Source of the DNA: JAYWGN01 sp043778255
GTDB lineage: Bacteria; Bacteroidota; Bacteroidia; Chitinophagales; Chitinophagaceae
NCBI GenBank assembly: GCA_043778255.1
Contig: JAYWGN010000022.1
Span: forward strand, 1 to 64,000
Direction: 5' to 3'
DNA length: 64,000 nucleotides
Shown here: positions 1-7,668 of the stretch, piece by piece
How positions within the stretch are numbered: the stretch's first letter is position 1
Layout of the letters: each line of letters starts with the position of its first letter
The notes under the pieces: generated by a model
What the model was told of the DNA's origin: nothing
The model's input: only the letters and a program-made list of their open reading frames with translations
Databases searched by the model: none
Position numbers and translations under genes: made by a program

Positions 1-71
1 TAAATAATAGACCAGTTAGAAAATTTAATTACTTAACCCCAAATGAAGTATTTTTGAAGATGACAGGGTAA
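1..71 (+). mobile_element. C-terminal tail of an IS30-family transposase (partial, runs off left edge)
   Basis: Reading from base 3, the sequence gives 22 residues (NNRPVRKFNYLTPNEVFLKM, then TG) and a TAA stop at 69-71. The pattern NNRP-x-K-x-NY-x-TPNEVF is the typical C-terminal end of IS30-family DDE transposases in Bacteroidota, where it closes the catalytic domain. The rest of the element lies to the left of the window. The bases just after the stop (about 72-115, containing GTGTTGCACTT) probably hold the right terminal inverted repeat, but the left end is not visible for comparison. Only 22 residues support the call. Confidence 0.6.
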
Positions 72-129
72 GTGTTGCACTTATCTGTTGAACACAGCAG
101 GTATAAGTAAAATTTATTTAGATAATTAT

Positions 130-657
130 ATGTATAAATACATTTTGTTTCTTATAGTTTTGAACAGTTGTGGCTACGCCAAAATGCAACAGCAATTACA
201 GCTAACGCCCATTAGTAAAGGCTTTAATGGCACTTACGAAAACTATGCCTATAAATATAAGTTAGAAAAAAGAGCAGCGGAAATTGGAAAAGATGGTACA
301 ACCTTAACCAAACTATTATACCTTACTAAAGTAAAAAATGGAACTATTGGTTTTAAGCTGCTAACTAATAAAGCCATTGAACTTTATTTTCAAGACTCAA
401 TAAATACAACCACCAAAATTGTAAGAGGTAAATTGAGTAACAGGGGTTTATTTATAACTAAAATTATACACCACCGTGTACAAATACCACCAATTTTTCC
501 TTTTTTGTATAATAGTACTAATATAGAAAAATTTTTTATAGAATCCAATACTGCAAACGACTTGGTAGTAACACTTACGTATGTAAATGAAGGTAATATT
601 TTAATATTTGGTGCTGGTAATTCTTATACCATTACATATTTTTTCAAAAAAATATAA
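130..657 (+). CDS. Putative lipoprotein of unknown function
   Basis: A 175-residue protein beginning MYKYILFLIVLNSCGYAK, a short hydrophobic stretch ending in a plausible lipobox (LNSC, Cys14). It is therefore probably exported and lipid-anchored. The frame is open up to a TTG at 88, but that region lies inside the presumed end of the upstream IS30 element, and only the ATG at 130 gives a clean signal peptide. The body is rich in Tyr, Asn, Lys and beta-prone stretches with no motif I recognise. It sits between the insertion-sequence end and tRNA-Leu and has no operon partner. Function unknown. Confidence 0.6.
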   Translation: MYKYILFLIVLNSCGYAKMQQQLQLTPISKGFNGTYENYAYKYKLEKRAAEIGKDGTTLTKLLYLTKVKNGTIGFKLLTNKAIELYFQDSINTTTKIVRGKLSNRGLFITKIIHHRVQIPPIFPFLYNSTNIEKFFIESNTANDLVVTLTYVNEGNILIFGAGNSYTITYFFKKI

Positions 658-668
658 GTCAAGTACTG

Positions 669-676
669 TAACTTTG
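669..676 (+). promoter_or_regulatory. -7 box of Bacteroidota type upstream of tRNA-Leu(GAG)
   Basis: TAACTTTG matches the TAnnTTTG -7 consensus of the Bacteroidota primary sigma factor. It lies 17 bases before the tRNA, which would give a leader of about ten bases. No clear TTTG is seen at -33. Confidence 0.4.
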
Positions 677-693
677 TTTTTTTATATTAAGTT

Positions 694-779
694 GCGGCGA
701 TGGCGAAATTGGTAGACGCACTACCTTGAGGTGGTAGCGCCTGTTACAGGGCTTGGGAGTTCGAATCTCCTTTGCCGCA
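694..779 (+). tRNA. tRNA-Leu(GAG)
   Basis: An 86-base class II tRNA. The acceptor stem is GCGGCGA with TTGCCGC and discriminator A at 779. The D-loop has AAATTGGTAGAC, the anticodon loop TTGAGGT carries GAG at 728-730, a long variable arm follows, and the T-arm contains GTTCGAATC. The long variable arm and the anticodon identify a leucine tRNA reading CUU/CUC. No CCA is encoded. A strong terminator follows at once. Confidence 0.95.
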
Positions 780-780
780 C

Positions 781-826
781 TATCCTAAGTTGTTGCTATA
801 CAGTAATGGCTTAGGATATTTTTTTT
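781..826 (+). terminator. Rho-independent terminator of tRNA-Leu(GAG)
   Basis: A 9-bp perfect stem, TATCCTAAG (781-789) with CTTAGGATA (810-818), is followed by eight T residues. It begins one base after the tRNA. Confidence 0.75.
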
Positions 827-833
827 GCAAAAG

Positions 834-1715
834 TTATTTTGATACTAACTCATCGTATAGGTGGTGTACTAAGCCATCAACCAATCCAATTTTTGGAACA
901 AATATATTGGTAGCACCAACCCAATGCATAGCGTTAATATATATTTGCAGGGCGGGTACTATTACATCGGCTCTGTCTTCTCTAAAGTTATACAATCGCA
1001 TTCTTTCAGTAAGGGAAACCGCATTCATTTCTTTATAGTAATCTCTCAACAGCTCTATAGATAAGGGTTTGCCGTCTTTTTTTTTGCTAAGGCTAAATAT
1101 TTTATTAATGTTACCACCACTACCAATGGCTATTACTTCTTTATTAGTTTTAGTAAGTTGTTTCAGTTTTTCTTTCATTGCATCCCACTCTTTATCCTGT
1201 ACCAAATTTTTTAATACTCGTATAGTACCAATGTTAAACGACTGTTTAAATTGTAAAATACCATTACTAAAGTAGGAACATTCCGTGCTGCCACCACCAA
1301 CATCAATGTACAAATAACTGTTATTTTTATCTAAGGTTTCGGCTATGTGGTTTTCAAATACTATCATTGCTTCTTGGTCGCCAGTTATAATTTCTATATG
1401 TATGCCAGTTTTTTGTTTTACTTGTTTTATTATGGATTCGCCGTTAGCAGCATCCCTCATGGCACTTGTAGCATAAGCTTTGTAATTGGTTACACTGTAG
1501 GCACTTAATAAGTTGTTGTAGGCACTCATAGTATGCAGTATCATATCTATTTTTTGGGGGCTTATGGTACCTGTTTCAAACACATCAAACCCTAGGCGTA
1601 GCGGTACTCTTACAAGGTTAAGTTTGCTAAATGTAGGCTCATTATTTACAACAGTAACTTGGCTTATAAGTAGCCGAGCAGCATTACTTCCTATGTCAAT
1701 TGCAGCTAGTTTCAA
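834..1715 (-). CDS. ppx: Exopolyphosphatase / Ppx-GppA family phosphatase
   Basis: 293 residues. The N-terminus MKLAAIDIGSNAARLLI is the phosphate-1 loop of the actin-like ASKHA fold, and YIDVGGGSTE (about residues 136-145) is the phosphate-2 loop. Both are hallmarks of exopolyphosphatase/guanosine pentaphosphate phosphohydrolases. The length is that of the short one-module form without the C-terminal HD domain of E. coli Ppx. It hydrolyses terminal phosphate from inorganic polyphosphate and perhaps pppGpp. It lies 71 bases downstream of ppk on the same strand, so synthesis and breakdown of polyphosphate are probably co-transcribed. Confidence 0.9.
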   Translation of the reverse strand: MKLAAIDIGSNAARLLISQVTVVNNEPTFSKLNLVRVPLRLGFDVFETGTISPQKIDMILHTMSAYNNLLSAYSVTNYKAYATSAMRDAANGESIIKQVKQKTGIHIEIITGDQEAMIVFENHIAETLDKNNSYLYIDVGGGSTECSYFSNGILQFKQSFNIGTIRVLKNLVQDKEWDAMKEKLKQLTKTNKEVIAIGSGGNINKIFSLSKKKDGKPLSIELLRDYYKEMNAVSLTERMRLYNFREDRADVIVPALQIYINAMHWVGATNIFVPKIGLVDGLVHHLYDELVSK

Positions 1716-1786
1716 TAGTATATTATTTAATCTTTTTTTTTACCAAAAAAAACAAAAATACAATATAACAACAGTATAAATGTTTA

Positions 1787-3853
1787 TTAATTTGGGGTAG
1801 CTGCTTTTGACAAAAAATAGGTGTACAAATCTTGTTGGGCTCGTACTTTGGGTTGTTTGTTATGTATGTAGCTATTGGCTAATTTGGCGTCTAATACTCT
1901 AGCTTTTGTATTGTCGGCAAGTTGTATATCCAAAAAATCCTTAATTTCTTTTTTTAATGTTACATCTTCAATGGGGCAGGCCACTTCTATTCTATGGTCG
2001 AGGTTACGCCCCATCCAATCGGCTGAAGCTATGTACACATCGGGGTTTCCACTGTTTTCAAAGTATAATATACGGGAGTGTTCTAAGTAATTATCAACTA
2101 TACTTATGGCTTTGGTTTTCGTTTTTACCTTTTTGGTAAAGGGTACACAGTATATGCTTCGTATTATTAGTTGTATAGGTACACCTACGGCAGCAGCTGC
2201 TTGTAGTTTATCTATTAACTCACTGTCGGTTAGTGAGTTTAGTTTTATAATAATCCCCGATGGTTTTTTGGCCTTATAGTTTTTAATTTCTGCATCTATT
2301 TTCAGCATTATTTTTTGCCTCATATTTATAGGGCTTAGCCACAGCTTTTTGCAGGCTAGTAATATTTTTTTATTTTTTATATTACTTTGCAAGTAGTTAA
2401 ATACTCTATTTACATCGGCCATTATAAATCTATCACTGGTAAGCAAACAACTGTCGCTATATATTTTTGCAGTTTTTTCATTTATATTACCAGTACTTAC
2501 AAAGCCATAATGAGTGGTTATTTTTTTTGTTACTTTTTTTATGAGGCATATTTTTGCATGTACTTTAAGGTTGGGTACACCTATAAGTACATGTATGCCT
2601 TCTTCCTCTAATCGTGCCTTCCACATTAGGTTGGCTTCTTCATCAAACCTTGCTTTTAACTCTAATAATATGGTTACCTTTTTACCATTTTTGGTGGCAT
2701 TAATAAGTGCATTTATTATTTTGCTTTGGCTTGCTAACCTATAGGCAGTTATTTTTATTTCTGTTACGTCGGGGTTAATGGCTGCTTCTCGTAGCAGGTC
2801 AATTACAGCATCAAAGCTATGGTACGGAAAGTGGAGGAGTATATCTTTTTGCAATACTATGTCTGTTACCGTTTTTACATCGGCCAATGCTGGGTGGTGA
2901 AATGGTTTTTGCACAACTGTGTTGTGCTTAAATATGTGCTTAGGAAACTCAATAAAATGCCTAAAATTGTGAATGCTACCACCCGGCATAAGGTTATCAT
3001 TATTGGTGAGGTTAAGCCGCTTAATTAAGTAGGTAAGTAGGTTAGCATTTATTTCACGGTCGTATATAAACCTTACTGGCGGTGCTAACTTACGTTGCTT
3101 CAAACCTTTTTCAAGTTTTTGAATAAGCGAAGTGGTAATATCATTATCAATATCTAATTCGGCATCTCTAGTAAACTTAATTATATGGCTTTCAAAATGA
3201 TTAACAGAAAACATGGAAAATATACGAGGTAGCGAAAACCTTATTACATCTTCGAGTAGCATTATATGTGTTTCGCCCTTTGGGCAAGGCAATAATACAA
3301 ACCTTGGTGTAAGCCTTACTGGCACTTCTATAAGGGCATATTTGCTGCTATTTTTTACTTGTTTTTTTGCAATTACTACCGCCAGGTATAATGATTTTTC
3401 TCTAAGTTGCGGAAACGTTTTTATATTCTGTATCATAAGTGGCGTTACATTACTTTCCACTTCATCATCAAAATAGGTAGATACAAATTCCTTTTGGGTA
3501 GCATCAAGTTCGGTATGTTTTTTAAAATATATTTTTTGCTTTTGCAATTCATTTACAATATTATTCCAAATACTTCCAAATTCTTTTTGTTGAGCTACCA
3601 CTGTATCGTGTATGGTATCTAAGGTTTTTGCTATTAATGTTTTGTTGGTTTTAGTTTGTTTGGGTAGCTCCAATAAGCGGCCAAGTGTGGCTACTCTTAC
3701 TCTAAAAAATTCATCGAGGTTATTAGAAAATATACCCAAAAATTTGATCCTTTCGGGTAAGGCAACGGTAGTATCGGCGGCTTCTTGCAACACCCTATGG
3801 TTAAAGGCTAACCAACTTATATCTCGGGCTACATAGTTTTTTGAAATAGGCAT
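1787..3853 (-). CDS. ppk1: Polyphosphate kinase 1
   Basis: 688 residues from the ATG at 3853 (MPISKNYVARDISWL), the same size as E. coli Ppk. The frame extends seven codons further, but ARDISWLAFN is the conserved N-terminus and the nearer ATG fits. Family signatures include ARFDEEANLMWKARLEEEG, the catalytic-histidine segment LKVHAKICLI, FVSTGNINEKTA, and DHRIEVACPI near the C-terminus. It polymerises ATP gamma-phosphate into polyphosphate through a phosphohistidine. Its partner ppx follows downstream. The gene is transcribed divergently from the membrane protein at 3947 across a gap of less than 100 bases. Confidence 0.95.
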   Translation of the reverse strand: MPISKNYVARDISWLAFNHRVLQEAADTTVALPERIKFLGIFSNNLDEFFRVRVATLGRLLELPKQTKTNKTLIAKTLDTIHDTVVAQQKEFGSIWNNIVNELQKQKIYFKKHTELDATQKEFVSTYFDDEVESNVTPLMIQNIKTFPQLREKSLYLAVVIAKKQVKNSSKYALIEVPVRLTPRFVLLPCPKGETHIMLLEDVIRFSLPRIFSMFSVNHFESHIIKFTRDAELDIDNDITTSLIQKLEKGLKQRKLAPPVRFIYDREINANLLTYLIKRLNLTNNDNLMPGGSIHNFRHFIEFPKHIFKHNTVVQKPFHHPALADVKTVTDIVLQKDILLHFPYHSFDAVIDLLREAAINPDVTEIKITAYRLASQSKIINALINATKNGKKVTILLELKARFDEEANLMWKARLEEEGIHVLIGVPNLKVHAKICLIKKVTKKITTHYGFVSTGNINEKTAKIYSDSCLLTSDRFIMADVNRVFNYLQSNIKNKKILLACKKLWLSPINMRQKIMLKIDAEIKNYKAKKPSGIIIKLNSLTDSELIDKLQAAAAVGVPIQLIIRSIYCVPFTKKVKTKTKAISIVDNYLEHSRILYFENSGNPDVYIASADWMGRNLDHRIEVACPIEDVTLKKEIKDFLDIQLADNTKARVLDAKLANSYIHNKQPKVRAQQDLYTYFLSKAATPN

Positions 3854-3926
3854 ATTGCCAAAGGTAAAGCACAAATGAGGTTTACTTTATTATTTTAATA
3901 TTAATTTTTTTACAACCCATTTTATT

Positions 3927-3934
3927 TATTTTTG
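3927..3934 (+). promoter_or_regulatory. -7 box (TATTTTTG) that fixes the start of the next gene
   Basis: This match to TAnnTTTG predicts transcription from about base 3940. A TTG that could open the downstream frame lies inside the box (3932), so it cannot be translated from this promoter. The ATGs at 3947 or 3953 are the plausible starts, with a very short leader. Confidence 0.45.
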
Positions 3935-3946
3935 TATTATATAAGT

Positions 3947-5092
3947 ATGTATATGACCAAAGATGTAAAAATAAATAGTATTAATATTGGCTTAATGTTA
4001 GTTAGTTGTGTAGCTGCTTTTATAATGCCATTTGAAGTGTTTTTATTTGCGTATGCAGTACTTGGGCCTTTGCATTACCTTACAGAAATTAGTTGGCTCC
4101 ACGACCGCCAATATTTTACCAAAGGTAAATATGATTATGTGGTATTACTGGCAATAGGGGTATTAATTACTTTAATGGGTTATGGTAATAAATGGGGACT
4201 TCATTTTGACTTTACAATATTGGGCGAAAACTTTAGTGAAAAAATTATTTTTTTAGCTTTAGCTGGAGCATTAATTATGATATTTGTTAAAAATGTTTGG
4301 ATAAAATCAATTGGTTTATTATTTATTTTTATTATAGCTAATTCATTATTTAATGCTGGTGTTAATGATAATCTAGTGCTATTTATTGGTGCCTTAATAC
4401 CTACCTTAATTCATGTGTATGTTTTCACTTTATTGTTTATGTTATACGGTGCTTTAAAGTCACGGAGCAAAAGTGGGTTGTTGTCAATTGCAGTGTTAAT
4501 TATTTGCCCTTTACTATTGTATTTTTTATTTCAAGATACTACTTTTGTTCCTGTAACTACCTATGGCAAAGATTCTTATATTGCTAGTGGCAATGGTTTT
4601 TTTGATACTAACCTTAGTTTTTTAAAAGAAATGTTTAATGCGAATATTCCATTAATTAAAGCGGCTGCTGGGCAGGACAGTGTATTTACAAATACTAATG
4701 GCGATCAATATATGAAATTCGCTATAAACCCAACCGATAGTGGATTTGAGAACACAGCCAACCTTGTATTTCACAGCAAAGCTGGTATATTATTAATGCG
4801 GTTTATTGCATTTGCTTATACCTATCATTACCTTAATTGGTTTAGCAAAACCGAAGTTATACGTTGGCACAAAGTGCCTAAAGTTAGGTTTGTAGTAGTT
4901 ATAGCTTTGTGGGTTACTTCATTAACTATTTATGCTTTTAACTATTCACTTGGTTTGCAGGTATTATTCTTTTTAAGTTTTTGCCATGTATTATTGGAGT
5001 TTCCACTTAATTGGACAAGTATAGTTGGTATTGGTAAAGAAGTTAGGAGTATTAGTAAAACTGGATTTGTACCTACGGTAAAAAGCGCTTAA
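3947..5092 (+). CDS. Polytopic membrane protein with intramembrane histidines, function unknown
   Basis: About 381 residues with some nine or ten hydrophobic segments and almost no soluble domain except a loop at roughly residues 205-265. Histidines sit in or beside membrane segments in conserved-looking contexts: GPLHYLTEISWL, PTLIHVYVF, YTYHYLNWF and FCHVLLEFPLNW. This resembles the metal-binding histidine arrangement of membrane oxygenases such as the Brp/Blh carotene-cleaving family, but that is only an analogy. I recall similar hypothetical proteins in other Bacteroidota. It stands alone, divergent from ppk1 and convergent with rfaE2, whose stop abuts its own. Start chosen from the -7 box; ATG 3953 is equally possible. 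Confidence 0.7.
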   Translation: MYMTKDVKINSINIGLMLVSCVAAFIMPFEVFLFAYAVLGPLHYLTEISWLHDRQYFTKGKYDYVVLLAIGVLITLMGYGNKWGLHFDFTILGENFSEKIIFLALAGALIMIFVKNVWIKSIGLLFIFIIANSLFNAGVNDNLVLFIGALIPTLIHVYVFTLLFMLYGALKSRSKSGLLSIAVLIICPLLLYFLFQDTTFVPVTTYGKDSYIASGNGFFDTNLSFLKEMFNANIPLIKAAAGQDSVFTNTNGDQYMKFAINPTDSGFENTANLVFHSKAGILLMRFIAFAYTYHYLNWFSKTEVIRWHKVPKVRFVVVIALWVTSLTIYAFNYSLGLQVLFFLSFCHVLLEFPLNWTSIVGIGKEVRSISKTGFVPTVKSA

Positions 5093-5581
5093 TTAACCCT
5101 TCATTTTATTAATTATATTGGTAGTACTATAGCCTTGTAATGTGGGTATTATTGCTACTGTTCCGCCATTGGCAATTACCTCAGTTGCTCCCACTATATG
5201 GTCTAGTGTATAGTCTCCACCTTTTACCAATACATTTGGTAATAAGGCTTTTATTAACTCAAGTGGAGTATCGTTGTTAAATAATATTACCGCATCAACC
5301 ATAGTTAGGTTGGCCAACATTGTAGCTCTATTTGCTTCGTTATTTATAGGTCGCTCATTGCCCTTTAGTCGTTTTACACTAGCATCAGCATTTAACCCAA
5401 CTACCAAATAATGACCATAAGCAGCAGCTTGGTGCAGTGTTTGCAAATGCCCTGCATGTAGTATATCAAAACAACCATTGGTAAATACTACTTTTTTTTG
5501 TTGGTACTTTAATGCATTTATAATACCCAATATACTTTGTGTAGTATGTATTTTATTGGTACAATAATTAAGTGTTTTCAT
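5093..5581 (-). CDS. rfaE2: D-glycero-beta-D-manno-heptose 1-phosphate adenylyltransferase
   Basis: 162 residues matching the C-terminal nucleotidyltransferase domain of HldE/RfaE as a stand-alone enzyme. VVFTNGCFDILHAGHLQTL carries the HxGH nucleotide-binding signature (HAGH), GLNADASVKRLKG is the next conserved block, and LVKGGDY and the GYSTTNIINKMK tail complete the fold. It would transfer AMP to heptose 1-phosphate to make ADP-heptose for lipopolysaccharide or other glycans. Separate kinase and adenylyltransferase genes are usual in Bacteroidota; the kinase partner is not in this window. The gene overlaps the end of the upstream flippase-like gene by 14 bases, so it is the last gene of the panD operon. 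Confidence 0.88.
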   Translation of the reverse strand: MKTLNYCTNKIHTTQSILGIINALKYQQKKVVFTNGCFDILHAGHLQTLHQAAAYGHYLVVGLNADASVKRLKGNERPINNEANRATMLANLTMVDAVILFNNDTPLELIKALLPNVLVKGGDYTLDHIVGATEVIANGGTVAIIPTLQGYSTTNIINKMKG

Positions 5582-6581
5582 TAGGTTGTGCTTTTACTTT
5601 TACATACTCAAACCATACAAAGCTTAGTGTACCTACTACAAATATAATAGCCGTGGTAGCACCCCACATAACCCAACCAAATGACTCGGCCTGTGCATTT
5701 GAAATATTATATAATACTAGTACTTTAGCTACAGCAATAGGGAAGCTGCCTATACCGCCAGGCGTAAGTATCATAGCCAATGTACCTAATGTAAGCACCG
5801 CAAATGAAGCATCAATACCTAAGTGTTGGGTAAATTCCATAGCATTGAAGCCCACATATATTTGCATTAAATAGCAAAACCATATTAATAAGGTATGAAA
5901 CCAAAATAGCTTTGCATTTTGTAAATTTTTTATACTTTTAAATCCATCTTGTACGCCACTAATTTTATGTTTTAGGCCATCTATAAGTTTATGATTAGTA
6001 TATTTTTTTAATAAATATTTAATTAGTATTACTATTATTGTAATTATAAAAACAATAAGTGTAAGTTTTAATAAAGGGTGCATGTTGCCTTGCTTTACAC
6101 TGTTGGCAAACATATCAACCACAAATTCGCTAATACGTTGGTATTGCAATAGTACCGTTATTAATATAATTACAAAATAACAGAGTAAGTCAATAGCTCG
6201 TTCAATTAATATGGTACCAATTAGTTTTTCAAAAGGTATTTTTTCTCTCTTTCCCAGTAAGGAGCATTTAGCAATTTCGCCGGCACGGGGTGCTAGGGAG
6301 TTAACTAAGTAACCAATCATAACTGTAGCAAAAGTGTTACTGAGTAAGGGTTTGTAGCCCATTGGCACCATTAAGTAACGCCACCTTATAGCACGGCTTA
6401 TATGGCTACATAACGATAGTATTACTACGGGAACTAAGTAAATATAATTTGCATTTTTTATACTTTCGGCAAATATATCTTTTTCTGCGGCAGTCATTTT
6501 GCTGTATTGCCAGTAGGTTAAAAACAAACCAATACCAAAAAAAACAGTGTACTGCAATATTTTTTTTAACCGCTTATTCAT
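5568..6581 (-). CDS. Lysylphosphatidylglycerol synthase transmembrane-domain family protein (UPF0104-like)
   Basis: 337 residues with about eight membrane segments. SLAPRAGEIAKCSLLGKR (about residues 93-110) and the LTPGGIGSFPIAVAK segment near the C-terminus are the conserved blocks of the LPG_synthase_TM/UPF0104 family, whose members are flippase-like domains or uncharacterised inner-membrane proteins. No aminoacyl-transferase domain is attached, so it is unlikely to be a complete MprF. It lies 19 bases downstream of panD and overlaps rfaE2, so all three genes probably form one transcript. The substrate is unknown. Confidence 0.8.
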   Translation of the reverse strand: MNKRLKKILQYTVFFGIGLFLTYWQYSKMTAAEKDIFAESIKNANYIYLVPVVILSLCSHISRAIRWRYLMVPMGYKPLLSNTFATVMIGYLVNSLAPRAGEIAKCSLLGKREKIPFEKLIGTILIERAIDLLCYFVIILITVLLQYQRISEFVVDMFANSVKQGNMHPLLKLTLIVFIITIIVILIKYLLKKYTNHKLIDGLKHKISGVQDGFKSIKNLQNAKLFWFHTLLIWFCYLMQIYVGFNAMEFTQHLGIDASFAVLTLGTLAMILTPGGIGSFPIAVAKVLVLYNISNAQAESFGWVMWGATTAIIFVVGTLSFVWFEYVKVKAQPNENT

Positions 6582-6600
6582 GCATTTAAGGAGTTAGGCT

Positions 6601-6948
6601 TTAAGCAATTTTGTTATTTGCATTGGTAAATACTACAGCTGGTTTATGCAATTTTGCTGCTTCAAAATCCATAATAGCAAAGCTCATAATTACAATTATA
6701 TCTTCTACCATTACTTTGCGGGCAGCTGGGCCATTAAGGCATATAACACCTGAACCACGTTTGCCTTTTATTATGTAGGTTTCAAAGCGTTCACCATTAT
6801 TAACATTTACAATAGCTACTTTTTCGTTTTCAATCATATTGGCAGCATCTAACAAATTTTCGTCAATAGTAATGCTACCTACATAATTAAGATTAGCCTC
6901 TGTAACAGTTACTCTATGTAGTTTTGATTTTAAAATTTCAATTTGCAT
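6601..6948 (-). CDS. panD: Aspartate 1-decarboxylase
   Basis: 115 residues from the ATG at 6948, MQIEILKSKLHRVTVTEANL. The frame extends 12 codons upstream, but the family starts here. NYVGSITID holds the Gly-Ser self-cleavage site (Gly24-Ser25) that creates the pyruvoyl cofactor, and CLNGPAARKVMVEDIIVIMSF is the conserved second half. The enzyme decarboxylates aspartate to beta-alanine for pantothenate and coenzyme A. It heads an operon with the flippase-like gene and rfaE2. panC is not seen beside it. Confidence 0.93.
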   Translation of the reverse strand: MQIEILKSKLHRVTVTEANLNYVGSITIDENLLDAANMIENEKVAIVNVNNGERFETYIIKGKRGSGVICLNGPAARKVMVEDIIVIMSFAIMDFEAAKLHKPAVVFTNANNKIA

Positions 6949-7178
6949 AGTCACAAAATTATAGGAATTAACCCAAACCCCCAAAGTAGCTATTTTTTTT
7001 TTTGTAGGAGTTTACAGTACGGTGGGTTTAGTAAGCTTTTTTTATATTAAAACTTTTTTTTCTAAATTTATAAATGTAAGGGTTGATACCAAAAAATAAT
7101 TAAACAACCCATCTTTCCCATTTTTATGCTTATTACTGTTACCCTTTTTATTTACCTTTATTAGCAAAAACAAAAAAA

Positions 7179-7589
7179 ATGAATAATACTATAACCGTAG
7201 CAGTTACCATTAATGTTAGCAGCAATAAAGTATGGGAATACTATACTAACCCCAATTACATTACAAACTGGAACTTTGCCCATGAAACCTGGCAATGCCC
7301 CACTGCAACTAATGATTTATGGGTTGGTGGTACTTACAATGCCCGTATGGAGGCCAAGGACGGCAGCAGTGGTTTTAACTTTGAAGCTATATACACCAAG
7401 CTTGATATTGGCAAATCATTTACTTATAAATTTGGTAATAGGTATGCAACTGTATTATTTACGCCTAATATTAATACAACCGAACTCATAATAACTTTTG
7501 ACCCAGAAACGGAACATACTTTGGAAATGCAAAAAAACGGTTGGCAAGCCATACTTAATAACTTTAAAACCTATACCGAAAGTAATTAA
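7179..7589 (+). CDS. SRPBCC (AHSA1-type START fold) protein
   Basis: 136 residues. The N-terminal ITVAVTINVSSNKVWEYYTN followed by WNFAHETWQCP and the C-terminal GWQAILNNFKTYTE helix match the AHSA1/SRPBCC small-ligand-binding family common in Bacteroidota. There are no catalytic residues to point to. Such proteins bind hydrophobic ligands or act as stress-related proteins. The gene is monocistronic, flanked upstream by about 230 bases of AT-rich spacer and downstream by the terminator of clpC. Confidence 0.8.
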   Translation: MNNTITVAVTINVSSNKVWEYYTNPNYITNWNFAHETWQCPTATNDLWVGGTYNARMEAKDGSSGFNFEAIYTKLDIGKSFTYKFGNRYATVLFTPNINTTELIITFDPETEHTLEMQKNGWQAILNNFKTYTESN

Positions 7590-7615
7590 AGCATAAGCTT
7601 TTAAAGAAAATAAAA

Positions 7616-7646
7616 AAGGCTGTAACAACTTTGTTGAAACAGCCTT
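7616..7646 (-). terminator. Terminator for clpC, possibly bidirectional
   Basis: AAGGCTGT (7616-7623) pairs with ACAGCCTT (7639-7646), with an inner CAAC/GTTG stem. Read on the minus strand, the hairpin is followed by a T-run (TTTTTTATTTTC), so it mainly serves clpC. Confidence 0.7.
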
Positions 7647-7668
7647 AGTAGTAAATTATAAATAGTAA

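Noticed and set aside
772..1038. Open frame starting inside the tRNA-Leu(GAG) 3' end
   Set aside because: It overlaps the tRNA, its terminator and the 3' part of ppx, and its residues look random.
3932..3946. TTG at 3932 as the start of the membrane protein
   Set aside because: The codon lies inside the -7 promoter box, so it would be upstream of the transcript start.
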